Source of the DNA: Actimicrobium sp047621665
Lineage (GTDB): Bacteria > Pseudomonadota > Gammaproteobacteria > Burkholderiales > Burkholderiaceae_D
Assembly (NCBI GenBank): GCA_047621665.1
Contig: JBLHMB010000008.1
Location: 31,750 to 95,749 of the forward strand
Length of the DNA: 64,000 nucleotides
Reading direction: 5' to 3'
The notes below the pieces were generated by a model. The model saw nothing but the letters and a program-made list of their open reading frames with translations. It did not search any database and was not told the DNA's origin. Below, piece by piece: positions 1-8,616 of the stretch; position 1 is the stretch's first letter, and each line of letters begins with the position of its first letter. The position numbers were made by a program, and so were the translations under genes.

Positions 1-177
1 CGTACCTTCCTGAAGGAACGTCCGGAGCTGGCACGCGAAATCGAGAACAAGGTGCGCGCTTCGCTGGGTGTACCTGAACTCGGCGCGATGAAGTCATCCG
101 AACCGGCCAAGAAAAAAGCGTCCGACAAGGCCGCTGAAAAATCCGCCGCCGAAGGCAAGGATGTCGTCGCCGAATGA
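1..177 (+). CDS. recA: RecA recombinase, C-terminal fragment
   Basis: Only the last 58 codons are in the window; the gene continues to the left. The reading frame is open from base 1 and ends in TGA at 175-177. It begins RTFLKERPELAREIENKVRA, which matches the end of the RecA C-terminal domain, followed by a short tail rich in Lys, Ala, Glu and Asp that is typical of RecA proteins. RecA forms filaments on single-stranded DNA, drives strand exchange and triggers LexA cleavage. recX follows 46 bases downstream on the same strand, the common recA-recX arrangement, which supports the call. The catalytic core is outside the window and cannot be checked. Confidence 0.93.
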   Translation, partial: RTFLKERPELAREIENKVRASLGVPELGAMKSSEPAKKKASDKAAEKSAAEGKDVVAE

Positions 178-223
178 ACGACACCGCCCGCGCTGACGGT
201 CTGATAGCGGTCTTGCCGGCCTG

Positions 224-697
224 ATGGCAAGGCCGGTTGTCAGCCTGAAGGCGCGGGCCTTGCGCTTCCTGTCGATGCGCGAACACAGCCGGCTTGAACT
301 GGCGCGCAAACTGCAGCGCCATGTGCAGGACGGTGACGATGTCGTGGCGCTCCTCGACTGGCTCGAAAACGCCAAGTTTCTGTCGCAAGCCCGCTTTTCC
401 GATTCCCTGATTCATCGCCGTGCCGCCCGGTACGGCAACAGTCGTATCGTTTCCGAATTGCAAAGCCACGGTATTCAAGGCGAGGCGCTCAGCGAACTGA
501 AAGCGCGTCTGCAGATCGACGAGCTGAAGCGCGCGCGGGATGTCTGGCTTAAAAAATTCGGTACGCCGGCGGCTGATGCAAGTGAGCGCGGCAAGCAAAT
601 GCGGTTCTTGCAGCAACGCGGCTTCTCGCACAAGGCCATCGAGTCGGTGATGCGCCTGCGTGACAGCGATGCGTGGTTTGCGGACGACGCGGATTAA
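224..697 (+). CDS. recX: Regulatory protein RecX
   Basis: This 157-residue protein has the size and three-helix repeat pattern of RecX, which binds RecA filaments and restrains RecA recombinase and coprotease activity in the cytoplasm. Recognisable segments are the N-terminal LKARALRFLSMREHSRLELARKL block, the central LIHRRAARYGNSRIVSEL block, where RecX family members usually read R-x-R-G-x-x-R-I-x-x-E-L, and the C-terminal FLQQRGFSHKAIESVMR block. It lies directly behind recA on the same strand, so it is probably expressed partly by readthrough from the SOS-controlled recA promoter. The ATG at 224 gives the usual family length. Confidence 0.93.
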   Translation: MARPVVSLKARALRFLSMREHSRLELARKLQRHVQDGDDVVALLDWLENAKFLSQARFSDSLIHRRAARYGNSRIVSELQSHGIQGEALSELKARLQIDELKRARDVWLKKFGTPAADASERGKQMRFLQQRGFSHKAIESVMRLRDSDAWFADDAD

Positions 698-931
698 AGC
701 AGTCCGGCAGCAGTCCGGCGGTAACGCGGTAGTAGCAAGTCGTCTCAGGTAATGTACGACGACAAATATTGCACGTGTCACGCTACCCGGTGGTAATGGC
801 AAATTGAGCTGTGCTACACTTTCTCCGTTTTTTGCAGTGCCGCATGAGCGGTTGTGAGCGCAGAATCTGCTTTCACTGAACGCAAATGCGGCAGTTATTT
901 TCGTTGTCGCTCTTTTATGGCAGTGGTCCGA

Positions 932-1516
932 ATGCCCTTATCTCCACCCGTTTCCCGTATTGCGCTCAAACATATTCGTACCCTCAAGGTCGAGGCATAT
1001 GCACGCGATGACAATCTATGGGACATCGAAGCACAGATCACCGACATCAAGACCCGCGTGGCTCCGCTGGCATCCGGCGATCGTCCCGCTGGCGCGCCAA
1101 TTCACGACCTCAAGCTGCGCCTGACCATCAATCTCAATCTGGATATTCTTGCTGTTGAAGCGGCCTCGGATGCCGTGCCATACCCCGGCTATTGCGACAC
1201 CATCAGTCCCGCCTACCAAGCGATGGTTGGTCTCAATCTGCTGCGAAATTTCCGGCGTCAGCTGACGCTGCGACTCGGCGGAACAGGCGGGTGCACCCAT
1301 TTGACCGAGCTGGCACAGATACTGCCGACCGCCGCGATTCAGGCGCTCAACGGTGAAGTCGTCGAACCACGCGTTGGCAGCAGTGCTGCCAACGATCAGC
1401 AAAACCAACCATTTCAACTCGACCGCTGTCATGCCTTGCGCACCGATGGCGCAGCGGTCGCGCTTTACTATCCGCGGTGGTATCTCAAGGCCGCGGAACC
1501 GTTTCAATCCAGTTAG
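932..1516 (+). CDS. DUF2889 family protein
   Basis: The frame is open from a GTG at 854, but the ATG at 932 (MPLSPPVSR) is preferred because DUF2889 proteins begin with this proline-rich stretch followed by a His-Thr/Arg segment and a D-x-L-W-D-I-E motif, here DDNLWDIEAQITD. The product is 194 residues, has no signal peptide or membrane helix, and is probably cytoplasmic. No biochemical role is established for the family. The gene sits 42 bases in front of sucC on the same strand, an arrangement seen in several Burkholderiales, but the link to the TCA cycle is only positional. A second in-frame ATG at 917 is possible as the start. Confidence 0.8.
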   Translation: MPLSPPVSRIALKHIRTLKVEAYARDDNLWDIEAQITDIKTRVAPLASGDRPAGAPIHDLKLRLTINLNLDILAVEAASDAVPYPGYCDTISPAYQAMVGLNLLRNFRRQLTLRLGGTGGCTHLTELAQILPTAAIQALNGEVVEPRVGSSAANDQQNQPFQLDRCHALRTDGAAVALYYPRWYLKAAEPFQSS

Positions 1517-1558
1517 TCAACCAGCATTTTTACGATCAGCGTCTGAAGGGAAGCTCGC

Positions 1559-2725
1559 ATGAAAATTCATGAGTATCAGGGTAAAGAAATCCTCCGCAAA
1601 TACGGCGTCACCACCCCGCGCGGTATTCCATGTAATTCCGTCGAGGATGCCGTCAAGGCGGCCGAGACACTTGGTGGTCCGGTCTGGGTCGTCAAGGCGC
1701 AGATTCATGCAGGTGGTCGCGGCAAAGGCGGCGGCGTCAAGGTTGCCAAGACGCTCGAGCAAGTGCGCGAATACGCCACTGCCATCCTCGGCATGCAACT
1801 GGTCACGCACCAGACCAGCGCGGAAGGCCAGCAAGTACGTCGTCTGCTGATCGAAGAAGGCGCTGATATCGCCAAAGAACTGTACGTCAGCCTGGTGACG
1901 GATCGCGTCACGCAACGCGTGGTGCTGATGGCGTCGAGCGAAGGCGGCATGGACATCGAAGAAGTCGCCGAAAGCCATCCCGAACTGCTGCACCATATCG
2001 CCATCGACCCGGCCGTCGGCCTGACCGATGCCGAAGCCGACGGTATTGCTGCCAAGATTGGCGTTCCGGCTGCCTCGATCGTTGACGCCCGCACTCAGTT
2101 GCAAGGTTTGTACAAAGCCTACTGGGAAACCGATGCGGCGCTGGCCGAAATCAACCCGTTGATCCTGACCGGTTCCGGCAAGGTCATTGCGCTCGACGCC
2201 AAGTTCAACTTCGACGCCAACGCGTTGTATCGCCAGCCGGAAATCGTCGCGTACCGCGATCTGGACGAAGAAGACGCGGCCGAAGTTGAAGCCTCGAAAT
2301 TTGATCTGGCCTACATCTCGCTCGACGGCGACATCGGTTGCCTGGTCAACGGTGCCGGTCTGGCCATGGCCACGATGGATACCATCAAATTGTTCGGTGG
2401 CGAGCCAGCCAACTTTCTGGATGTCGGCGGCGGAGCCACGGCTGAAAAAGTCACCGAAGCCTTTAAGATCATGTTGAAGAATCCTGGCCTGAAAGCCATT
2501 CTGGTCAACATCTTCGGCGGCATCATGAAGTGTGACGTGATTGCTGAAGGCGTGATCGTCGCGTCCAAGGCCGTCTCGCTGACCGTACCGCTGGTTGTGC
2601 GCATGAAGGGCACCAACGAAGACCTGGGCAAGAAAATGCTCGCCGAGTCCGGCCTGCCGATCATCGCCGCCGACACGATGGAAGACGCCGCCCGCCAGGT
2701 AGTTGCTGCCGCCAAAGCACACTAA
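1559..2725 (+). CDS. sucC: Succinyl-CoA synthetase beta subunit
   Basis: The 388-residue product matches the ADP/GDP-forming succinate-CoA ligase beta chain. It opens with MKIHEYQGKEILRKYGV, the start of the ATP-grasp domain, carries the glycine-rich loop HAGGRGKGGGVKVAK near residue 50, and has the C-terminal CoA-ligase signature VNGAGLAMATMD followed by LDVGGGATAEKV. With SucD it converts succinyl-CoA to succinate with substrate-level phosphorylation in the TCA cycle. The ATG at 1559 follows an AAGGGAAG ribosome-binding site and gives full family length. sucD follows 35 bases downstream, so the two are almost certainly one operon. Confidence 0.97.
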   Translation: MKIHEYQGKEILRKYGVTTPRGIPCNSVEDAVKAAETLGGPVWVVKAQIHAGGRGKGGGVKVAKTLEQVREYATAILGMQLVTHQTSAEGQQVRRLLIEEGADIAKELYVSLVTDRVTQRVVLMASSEGGMDIEEVAESHPELLHHIAIDPAVGLTDAEADGIAAKIGVPAASIVDARTQLQGLYKAYWETDAALAEINPLILTGSGKVIALDAKFNFDANALYRQPEIVAYRDLDEEDAAEVEASKFDLAYISLDGDIGCLVNGAGLAMATMDTIKLFGGEPANFLDVGGGATAEKVTEAFKIMLKNPGLKAILVNIFGGIMKCDVIAEGVIVASKAVSLTVPLVVRMKGTNEDLGKKMLAESGLPIIAADTMEDAARQVVAAAKAH

Positions 2726-2760
2726 CCCGCGCGCCCCACCACGAGCCATTAGGAATAACT

Positions 2761-3642
2761 ATGTCGATTCTGATCAATAAAGATACCAAAGTCGTAACCC
2801 AGGGAATTACCGGCAAGACCGGTCAGTTCCATACGCGCATGTGCCGCGATTATGCCAACGGCGCGAATTGCTTCGTTGCTGGTGTTAATCCGAAAAAAGC
2901 CGGCGAAGATTTCGAAGGCATTCCGATTTTTGCCAATGTTGCTGAAGCCAAGGCCAAGACCGGCGTCAACGTATCGGTTATTTACGTACCGCCAGCCGGC
3001 GCTGCTGCCGCAATCTGGGAAGCGGTCGAAGCCGAACTCGACCTCGCCATCTGCATCACCGAAGGCATTCCTGTGCGCGACATGATGGCGCTGAAAGATC
3101 GTATGGCTAAATCCGGCAGCAAGACCTTGCTGCTCGGACCAAACTGTCCCGGCCTGATCACTCCCGACCAGATCAAGATCGGCATCATGCCGGGTCATAT
3201 CCACAAGGCCGGCCGTATCGGCGTGGTGTCACGCTCCGGTACGCTGACCTATGAAGCAGTAGGCCAGTTGACCGCACTGGGTCTGGGCCAATCGTCTGCC
3301 GTCGGTATTGGTGGCGACCCGATCAACGGTCTCAAGCATATCGACATCATGCGCATGTTCAATGACGATCCTGATACCGATGCCGTCGTCATGATCGGCG
3401 AAATTGGCGGTCCGGACGAAGCCAACGCGGCTTACTGGATCAAGGACAACATGAAAAAACCCGTCGTCGGCTTCATCGCCGGCGTGACGGCTCCTCCGGG
3501 CAAGCGCATGGGCCATGCCGGCGCGCTGATCTCCGGTGGTGCCGATACGGCACAAGCCAAGCTGGAAATCATGGAAGCCTGTGGTATCACGGTCACCAGG
3601 AACCCGTCCGAAATGGCGCGCTTGCTGAAATCCATGTTGTAA
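2761..3642 (+). CDS. sucD: Succinyl-CoA synthetase alpha subunit
   Basis: The 293-residue product is the CoA-binding and phospho-histidine subunit of succinyl-CoA synthetase. The N-terminal MSILINKDTKVVTQGITGKTG is the CoA-binding Rossmann start; GPNCPGLITP and the catalytic-histidine loop KRMGHAGALISGGADTAQAK are present near residue 250. It acts with SucC in the cytoplasm. It has an AGGAATAACT ribosome-binding region directly before the ATG. The gene ends 37 bases before a perfect ten-base-pair hairpin that probably marks the end of the sucCD transcript. Confidence 0.97.
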   Translation: MSILINKDTKVVTQGITGKTGQFHTRMCRDYANGANCFVAGVNPKKAGEDFEGIPIFANVAEAKAKTGVNVSVIYVPPAGAAAAIWEAVEAELDLAICITEGIPVRDMMALKDRMAKSGSKTLLLGPNCPGLITPDQIKIGIMPGHIHKAGRIGVVSRSGTLTYEAVGQLTALGLGQSSAVGIGGDPINGLKHIDIMRMFNDDPDTDAVVMIGEIGGPDEANAAYWIKDNMKKPVVGFIAGVTAPPGKRMGHAGALISGGADTAQAKLEIMEACGITVTRNPSEMARLLKSML

Positions 3643-3679
3643 TCGTTCGTCGCTGGAACCGGTCGCCGAGGTGGTGGCC

Positions 3680-3703
3680 AACGGGGAGCTTCGGCTCCCC
3701 GTT
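3680..3703 (+). terminator. UUCG-capped hairpin after sucD
   Basis: AACGGGGAGC and GCTCCCCGTT form a perfect ten-base-pair stem capped by the very stable TTCG tetraloop. The bases after it (GCATTTATG) are only weakly T-rich, so it may be a mixed terminator/3'-end stabiliser rather than a strong intrinsic terminator. Its position 37 bases after the sucD stop fits the end of the sucCD mRNA. Confidence 0.7.
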
Positions 3704-3840
3704 GCATTTATGTAGTACCGAATTTTTACAGTGGGTAGTCATGACCACGCAAGGGCCGTGCAGATCGGTTGGACCTGAACATGCCGGCTACTCCGCAGCA
3801 CTATGTCGTCTTTTCACTACTGATTTTTTTGTACCAGCCT

Positions 3841-4659
3841 ATGTCGACCCCATTGCAACTCGAATTTGCCGCATTGACCGACACCGGTTTATTGCGGCCC
3901 CATAACGAAGATGCGATCGCGATCAGTCCCGACTTCGGGTTGGTCATTCTGGCCGATGGCATGGGCGGTTATAACGCCGGCGAAGTTGCCAGCAACATCG
4001 CTATCACTACAGTACGGCAAGTAATGGAAACGGAATTACAGGCGATTGCCGCCGAGCCGTCCGCTGACGCACTCGACCACCTGTCGGCGTTGCTGAGTCA
4101 TGCCGTCAACGAGGCGAATACAGCTATCCTCACGGCGGCCTTGTTGGAGCCGGATTACGCGGGTATGGGCACCACGTTGGTGGTGGCACTTTTCCATCAA
4201 CAGACGATAACGCTGGCACATGTCGGCGACTCGCGCTGCTACCGGCAGCGTGACGGCCAACTTGAGCAGCTGACGCGGGACCATTCTTACCTGCAGGAAC
4301 AAATTGATGCCGGACTAGTGAGCACGGAAGAGGCCTGGTTTTCTCAGAATCGCAATCTGATCACCCGTGCAGTTGGCATCGAAGACGCCATCGAGGTTGA
4401 GGTGCATGATTTTGCGGTGCTTCCGGGAGACCTTTATTTGCTCTGTTCGGATGGTTTGTCCGACATGCTGACCACGCAGCATATTGAAGCCATCCTGCAG
4501 GAATCGGCGGAAGATCTGCAAATTGCTGTTGCCAATTTGTTAGCTAATGCCAACGAACAGGGTGGACGGGACAATATTTCCGTTATTCTTGTTCACGTGC
4601 AGGACCACGACACTAAAAAAGATAGCCTTATTGGAAGACTGCTGGGCTGGATCAAATAA
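3841..4659 (+). CDS. PP2C-family Ser/Thr protein phosphatase
   Basis: This is a single-domain metal-dependent (PPM) protein phosphatase of about 272 residues. Motifs in order are DTGLLRPHNEDAI, ILADGMGGYNAGEVAS, GTTLVVALF with HVGDSRCYR, LLCSDGLSDM and GGRDNISVILV; the metal-binding aspartates of the DGMGG, SDG and RDN motifs are all there, so it should be active. No signal peptide or membrane segment is evident from the chosen start. The ATG at 3841 was chosen because PP2C homology begins within ten residues of it; upstream in-frame starts (TTG 3769, ATG 3781) would add a hydrophobic stretch. The FHA gene follows 36 bases later, so this looks like a phosphatase/phospho-threonine-reader pair. 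No Ser/Thr kinase gene is in the window. Confidence 0.9.
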   Translation: MSTPLQLEFAALTDTGLLRPHNEDAIAISPDFGLVILADGMGGYNAGEVASNIAITTVRQVMETELQAIAAEPSADALDHLSALLSHAVNEANTAILTAALLEPDYAGMGTTLVVALFHQQTITLAHVGDSRCYRQRDGQLEQLTRDHSYLQEQIDAGLVSTEEAWFSQNRNLITRAVGIEDAIEVEVHDFAVLPGDLYLLCSDGLSDMLTTQHIEAILQESAEDLQIAVANLLANANEQGGRDNISVILVHVQDHDTKKDSLIGRLLGWIK

Positions 4660-4695
4660 TAGGCGCACACCGCCCGACGGAAAGGAACGACCACC

Positions 4696-5376
4696 ATGGC
4701 AAAAATTATTGTCTCCTGGGATGGCCAACTGTTGCAGGAAGTGAAGCTCGACAAGGAACGCATCACCATTGGCCGGCGTCCGCATAACGACATTGTGCTC
4801 GACACCCTCCTGGTCAGCGCCGCCCATGCGGCGATTGTCACGATCAGCCACAACTCGTTTGTCGAAGACCTTAACAGTACCAATGGCATCCTCGTCAACG
4901 GTGAGCCAGTCAGCAAGCACTATCTGCAAAACCATGACGTCATCCGTGTCGCCAATTACGATATCCGTTATTTCAATCCTGCTGCACGGCGCGCTACGGA
5001 GCGGGCTACCAGCAGCGAGCTAGGCTTTCCACGCACCATTTTTCACGTCGACTCGGCGATCGCTGCCGGCCGCGGCGAAACGGAAGTCGCCACATCGATG
5101 CAGCGCCAGCCCGGCCCGGTTGCCATATTGCGAATACGCACAGGGCCTAATGCGGGTAAAGAAATGGTGATCAGTAAATCCGAGACCACGATAGGCAATC
5201 CCGGCGTGCAGGTTGCCATGATCACCCGGCGGCCGCAGGGATTCCTGATCACGCATGTCGAAGGGGAGTGCTTTCCAATGGTCGACGGTGTCTCGATCGG
5301 TGATACGGCGCATCCGATCACCTCGGGATCAGTGGTTGATCTATCGGGCACGGAGTTGGAATTTTTGTTGGTCTGA
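4696..5376 (+). CDS. FHA-domain protein with a second degenerate FHA-like half
   Basis: The 226-residue protein carries an N-terminal forkhead-associated domain: ITIGRRPHNDIVL, VSAAHAAI and LNSTNGILVNG correspond to the Gly-Arg, Ser-x-x-His and Asn-Gly core that reads phosphothreonine. The usual arginine after the conserved serine is replaced by alanine (VSAAHA). Residues about 125-226 have a second beta-rich segment (TTIGNPGVQVAMITRR, then MVDGVSIGDT and SGSVVDLSGTELEFLLV) that resembles an FHA fold without the binding loops. A GGAAAGGAACG ribosome-binding site precedes the ATG. It is likely co-transcribed with the PP2C gene; a phospho-dependent adaptor role is inferred from the domain only. 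Confidence 0.88.
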   Translation: MAKIIVSWDGQLLQEVKLDKERITIGRRPHNDIVLDTLLVSAAHAAIVTISHNSFVEDLNSTNGILVNGEPVSKHYLQNHDVIRVANYDIRYFNPAARRATERATSSELGFPRTIFHVDSAIAAGRGETEVATSMQRQPGPVAILRIRTGPNAGKEMVISKSETTIGNPGVQVAMITRRPQGFLITHVEGECFPMVDGVSIGDTAHPITSGSVVDLSGTELEFLLV

Positions 5377-5513
5377 CTGAGCGTGAAAATGATCTTGCGC
5401 ATAGGTAACAAAATTTATTCTGCCTGACGTAAATTGTCAGTCCGTGGTGATGATTCTGGTCACGCGACCTACCCGAAAGCCTGATTTTTGGTTAATTCCT
5501 CCCCGTAGTTTGC

Positions 5514-5529
5514 TGGCACGCCGCTTGCT
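5514..5529 (+). promoter_or_regulatory. Sigma-54 (-24/-12) promoter of pilA
   Basis: The sequence TGGCACGCCGCTTGCT matches the RpoN consensus TGGCAC-N5-TTGCA/T, with the invariant GG (5515-5516) and GC (5527-5528) separated by exactly ten bases. It lies 52 bases upstream of the pilin start codon. RpoN-dependent, PilSR-controlled pilin transcription is established for several Gram-negative type IV pilin genes; regulation by PilSR here is inferred. Confidence 0.9.
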
Positions 5530-5581
5530 GTAAAGCAACCATGGCAGAAACCTCTGTCTACTACCAACAGGGATACCCAAA

Positions 5582-6076
5582 ATGAAAACGATGAAAATGG
5601 TTAAGAAAGCACAAGCAGGTTTCACGCTGATTGAATTGATGATTGTGGTGGCGATTATTGGTATTTTGGCTGCTGTGGCGTTGCCAGCTTATCAGGATTA
5701 CACGGTGCGGGCTCGGGTATCAGAGGCCATCGTTGCTGCTGATGCTGTAAAAATAACGGTTGCCGACAATGCTTCGAATGGCACTGCTTTTGCACTCGGC
5801 CTTAATGCTGGTACGACGACACAGAACATTGCGACGGCTCCAGCGGTTACTGCTTTAACTGGCGCGATTACCGTTGTTACTACGACTAGGGCCGGAGCTA
5901 TGACGATTGTAATGACGCCATTCGATGGAGGCGCAGCAGGCGTGCCAGGAGCTGCACTTGCAGTAGGCACCCCTCCTGCGAACCAAATTACATGGGCTTG
6001 TTCGGCAACTCCTGCTGCTGGTTTTAAATATGTTCCAGCCAATTGCCGTCAAGCTACTGCCGCTGCACTGCTGTAA
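5582..6076 (+). CDS. pilA: Type IV major pilin (PilA family)
   Basis: The 164-residue product is a class III/IVa prepilin. A short basic leader (MKTMKMVKKAQAG) ends in glycine and is followed by FTLIELMIVVAIIGILAAVA, the prepilin peptidase site with Glu5 of the mature protein and the hydrophobic assembly helix. The C-terminal cysteine pair (WACSATP and ANCRQ) would close the disulfide-bonded D-region loop. The middle is rich in Ala, Thr and Val, as usual in surface-exposed pilin heads. It is preceded by a sigma-54 promoter and a GGGAT ribosome-binding site and followed by a terminator, so it is a single-gene transcript. No other pil genes lie nearby, which is common for the major subunit. Confidence 0.95.
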   Translation: MKTMKMVKKAQAGFTLIELMIVVAIIGILAAVALPAYQDYTVRARVSEAIVAADAVKITVADNASNGTAFALGLNAGTTTQNIATAPAVTALTGAITVVTTTRAGAMTIVMTPFDGGAAGVPGAALAVGTPPANQITWACSATPAAGFKYVPANCRQATAAALL

Positions 6077-6165
6077 GAATTCAACTTAATTAGTTTGAAT
6101 CTGATTAATATTTGATAACTCGACGGATTAAGATGGGTCAATCTAGCAACTCTAGTGTTTGAAAG

Positions 6166-6195
6166 ATGGCGCTCGCTCTGCGGGCGTCATTTTTT
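6166..6195 (+). terminator. Intrinsic terminator of pilA
   Basis: ATGGCGCTCGC and GCGGGCGTCAT pair over eleven positions (two G-U pairs) around a TCT loop, followed by a run of six T. It is about 90 bases after the pilA stop. Confidence 0.85.
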
Positions 6196-6377
6196 GTAGT
6201 GCGCTTCTGGGTAGATAAGTTAAAAATATTTCTAACCGGTGTGCCATCAATAACGATTGGTTGTATGAAACGGTGAATCATTGCGAAGCGGTACAAATGG
6301 TTTTGCATTGAATACATTGGTCGCCGCCGGGCTCGTATCTCGGCGGTCTTCTTGTTTTCCTCAAGCTCGTATTGTTG

Positions 6378-6902
6378 TTATACCACCCAATCCCCCGACC
6401 GCCCCCCATGCTTCTCCATCACCTTCACCCCCTCAATCACCATCCCCCTATCCACCGCCTTGCACATGTCATAAACAGTCAGCAACCCGACCTGTACCGC
6501 AAACAGCGCCTCGATCTCCACACCCGTCTTACCAAACGTCTCCACCTGCGCCGTACAGTCGATACTGTTTGACCCCGCATCCACACTGAACTCCACCACC
6601 ACCCGCGTCAGCGCCAGCGGATGACACAACGGCACCAGTTCGCTGGTACGTTTGGTCGCCATGATCGCTGCGATGCGGGCGATGCCGAGGACGTCGCCTT
6701 TTTTGGCGGTGCCGGACTGGATCAGCGCGAGCGTTTCCGGCTTCATCCGGATCGTGCCGCTGGCAATCGCGACACGGTGGGTTTCGGCCTTGCTGCCGAC
6801 GTCGACCATGTGGGCCTGGCCGGCGCTATCGAAATGGGTCAAGCCGTCATGGACGGGTACTGGAGTTGAAACAGCGTCATGCGGGGTAGTTTTGATCGTC
6901 AT
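6378..6902 (-). CDS. moaC: Cyclic pyranopterin monophosphate synthase MoaC
   Basis: MoaC acts with MoaA to make cyclic pyranopterin monophosphate, the first step of molybdenum cofactor synthesis, in the cytoplasm. The 174-residue product contains LTHFDSAGQAHMVDVGSKAE near the N-terminus, the conserved ELVPLCHPLALTRV block, and the C-terminal GLLTVYDMCKAVDRGMVIEG and LMEKHGG-type ending (VMEKHGGRSGDW). It is about 15 residues longer at the N-terminus than typical MoaC. It is transcribed divergently from the bepA-like gene with 73 bases between. No other moa gene is in the window. Confidence 0.95.
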   Translation of the reverse strand: MTIKTTPHDAVSTPVPVHDGLTHFDSAGQAHMVDVGSKAETHRVAIASGTIRMKPETLALIQSGTAKKGDVLGIARIAAIMATKRTSELVPLCHPLALTRVVVEFSVDAGSNSIDCTAQVETFGKTGVEIEALFAVQVGLLTVYDMCKAVDRGMVIEGVKVMEKHGGRSGDWVV

Positions 6903-6975
6903 CAGAAGTCGAAAAAGCAGGGTGGACAGGAGCGGTGCGGGTGGCGGGTGGCCGGCGAGCGGGTATCATAGCACC

Positions 6976-8547
6976 GTGAAATCACTTTCCGGATACCTGC
7001 CCAAGTCCCTGTTATGTCTGTCCGTGGTTTGCCGTGCGCTGGCAGCGGTGGTCGCCATCACCTGCGTGGCGCTGCCGCACTTGCCCGCTCGCGCCGAAGC
7101 AAATCTCAATGATAATTTGCGCTTGCCCAGCCTCGGGGACTCCGAGCGCGAGTCGTTGTCGCCGCTGACCGAACGCAACCTGGGCGAGCACATCATGCGC
7201 GAGATCCGGCATAACCCGGATTATCTCGACGATGCCCCCACGCTCGAATACCTCAATGATTTCGGTAACCAGTTGCTGGCAGCGCGGCCGGAAGCGCGCG
7301 GCGAAGCGGGCTACGACTTTTTCTTTTTCGCGGTACGCGATCCGATGCTCAATGCCTTTGCGCTGCCGGGTGGTTTCATCGCCGTGCATTCGGCCTTGTT
7401 GCTGGCGGCGCAAACCGAATCCGAACTGGCCTCGGTGGTCGCGCACGAGATCGGACATGTCGCGCAGCGTCACATCGCCCGCATGCTCGGTCAGCAAAAA
7501 CAGGACATGCTGATCCCGCTGGCCGGAGCGATCCTCGCGGTGCTGGCGGCGCGCGCCAATACGGATGCATCGGCGGCATTGCTGATCGGATCGCAAGGCG
7601 TGGCACTGCAGCGTCAGCTTAATTTCAGCCGGGATGCCGAGCGCGAAGCCGACCGCATCGGCTTGCAGATCTTGCGCGACGCCGGGTTCGAGACGGCCGG
7701 CATGGTGACTTTTTTCGGGCGCATGCAAAGCGCATCGAACGGGTATTCGGATTTTCTGCCGGCCTATTTGCGTTCGCATCCGCTGACCACCGAGCGGATC
7801 GCCGATATCGAAGCGCGTACGCGTGATCTGCGGTATCGCCAGCATGCCGACAATCTGGACTTCCAGCTGATCCGGGCGCGCATGCGCGTGCTGCAGGACG
7901 ACAGTGCGCAAGGCTGGCGTGATGCCAGCGAGATCTTTGCGGCGCAATTGCTGCAAAAAACCCGCACGCAAACGGTCGCCGGCAAATACGGGTTGGCGCT
8001 GGTGGCACTGCGGCGCAACGACTATTCACAGGCGCAGACATTGCTGCAGGAAGCCCGCACCGCGTTGCGTACCGGCGCGCCGCGCAATGGTGGCAACAGC
8101 AGCGTGCTGGATTATCTGGAGATCGACCTGTTGCTGGCCTCTGGAAAAAATATCGAGGCGGTCGGTCTGGCCGACGCTGCGCGCAGGCGTTTTCCATTGT
8201 CACGCGGATTGGCGCGGCGCTATGCCGATGTGTTGATTGCGGCCGGGCGTAGCGACGACGCGGTGGCGTATTTGCGTGACCAGGCGCAGTTATACCGGAG
8301 CGACCCGCAACTGCAGCAGCAATTGGCCAAGGCGTATTCGGTGCAGGGCAAGCGCGTGCTGCAGCATCTGGCCTTGGCCGAAGCGTATGCACTCAATGGC
8401 AGTTTGCAAGCGGCGATGGACCAGTTGCGTATCGCCCGCACAGCGCCGGATGCGACGTTTTATGATCAGGCGCTAGTGGATGCGCGCGAGCGTGAGCTGG
8501 AGGTGCGCTGGAAGGACGAGCTGGCCGATAGCAAGCGGGAAAAGTGA
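6976..8547 (+). CDS. bepA: M48 family periplasmic metalloprotease with TPR repeats (BepA-like)
   Basis: The protein starts at GTG 6976 (MKSLSGYLPK), which gives a signal peptide with a hydrophobic core at about residues 11-36 ending ARA, and 523 residues in total; the frame is open further upstream into the moaC region, where it makes no sense. The zinc-protease motif VVAHEIGHVAQRH is at about 155-167 and the distal metal ligand motif EREAD at about 222-226. The C-terminal half (from about 310) is helical repeat, consistent with TPRs. E. coli BepA degrades stalled outer-membrane proteins and promotes LptD maturation; the same role is inferred here. The gene is followed by a repeat-filled non-coding block. 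Confidence 0.9.
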   Translation: MKSLSGYLPKSLLCLSVVCRALAAVVAITCVALPHLPARAEANLNDNLRLPSLGDSERESLSPLTERNLGEHIMREIRHNPDYLDDAPTLEYLNDFGNQLLAARPEARGEAGYDFFFFAVRDPMLNAFALPGGFIAVHSALLLAAQTESELASVVAHEIGHVAQRHIARMLGQQKQDMLIPLAGAILAVLAARANTDASAALLIGSQGVALQRQLNFSRDAEREADRIGLQILRDAGFETAGMVTFFGRMQSASNGYSDFLPAYLRSHPLTTERIADIEARTRDLRYRQHADNLDFQLIRARMRVLQDDSAQGWRDASEIFAAQLLQKTRTQTVAGKYGLALVALRRNDYSQAQTLLQEARTALRTGAPRNGGNSSVLDYLEIDLLLASGKNIEAVGLADAARRRFPLSRGLARRYADVLIAAGRSDDAVAYLRDQAQLYRSDPQLQQQLAKAYSVQGKRVLQHLALAEAYALNGSLQAAMDQLRIARTAPDATFYDQALVDARERELEVRWKDELADSKREK

Positions 8548-8616
8548 TTGGGGCTAGCGGCGGTTATCGGTGCATTTGGTGCAATGCCCTTCGGTTATTG
8601 CACCCTTGTATTATGG

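Noticed and set aside
1517..2749. A 410-codon open frame on the minus strand across sucC
   Set aside because: Antisense of sucC, caused by the GC-rich third positions; it has Phe/Gly/Val-rich composition and no recognisable motifs.
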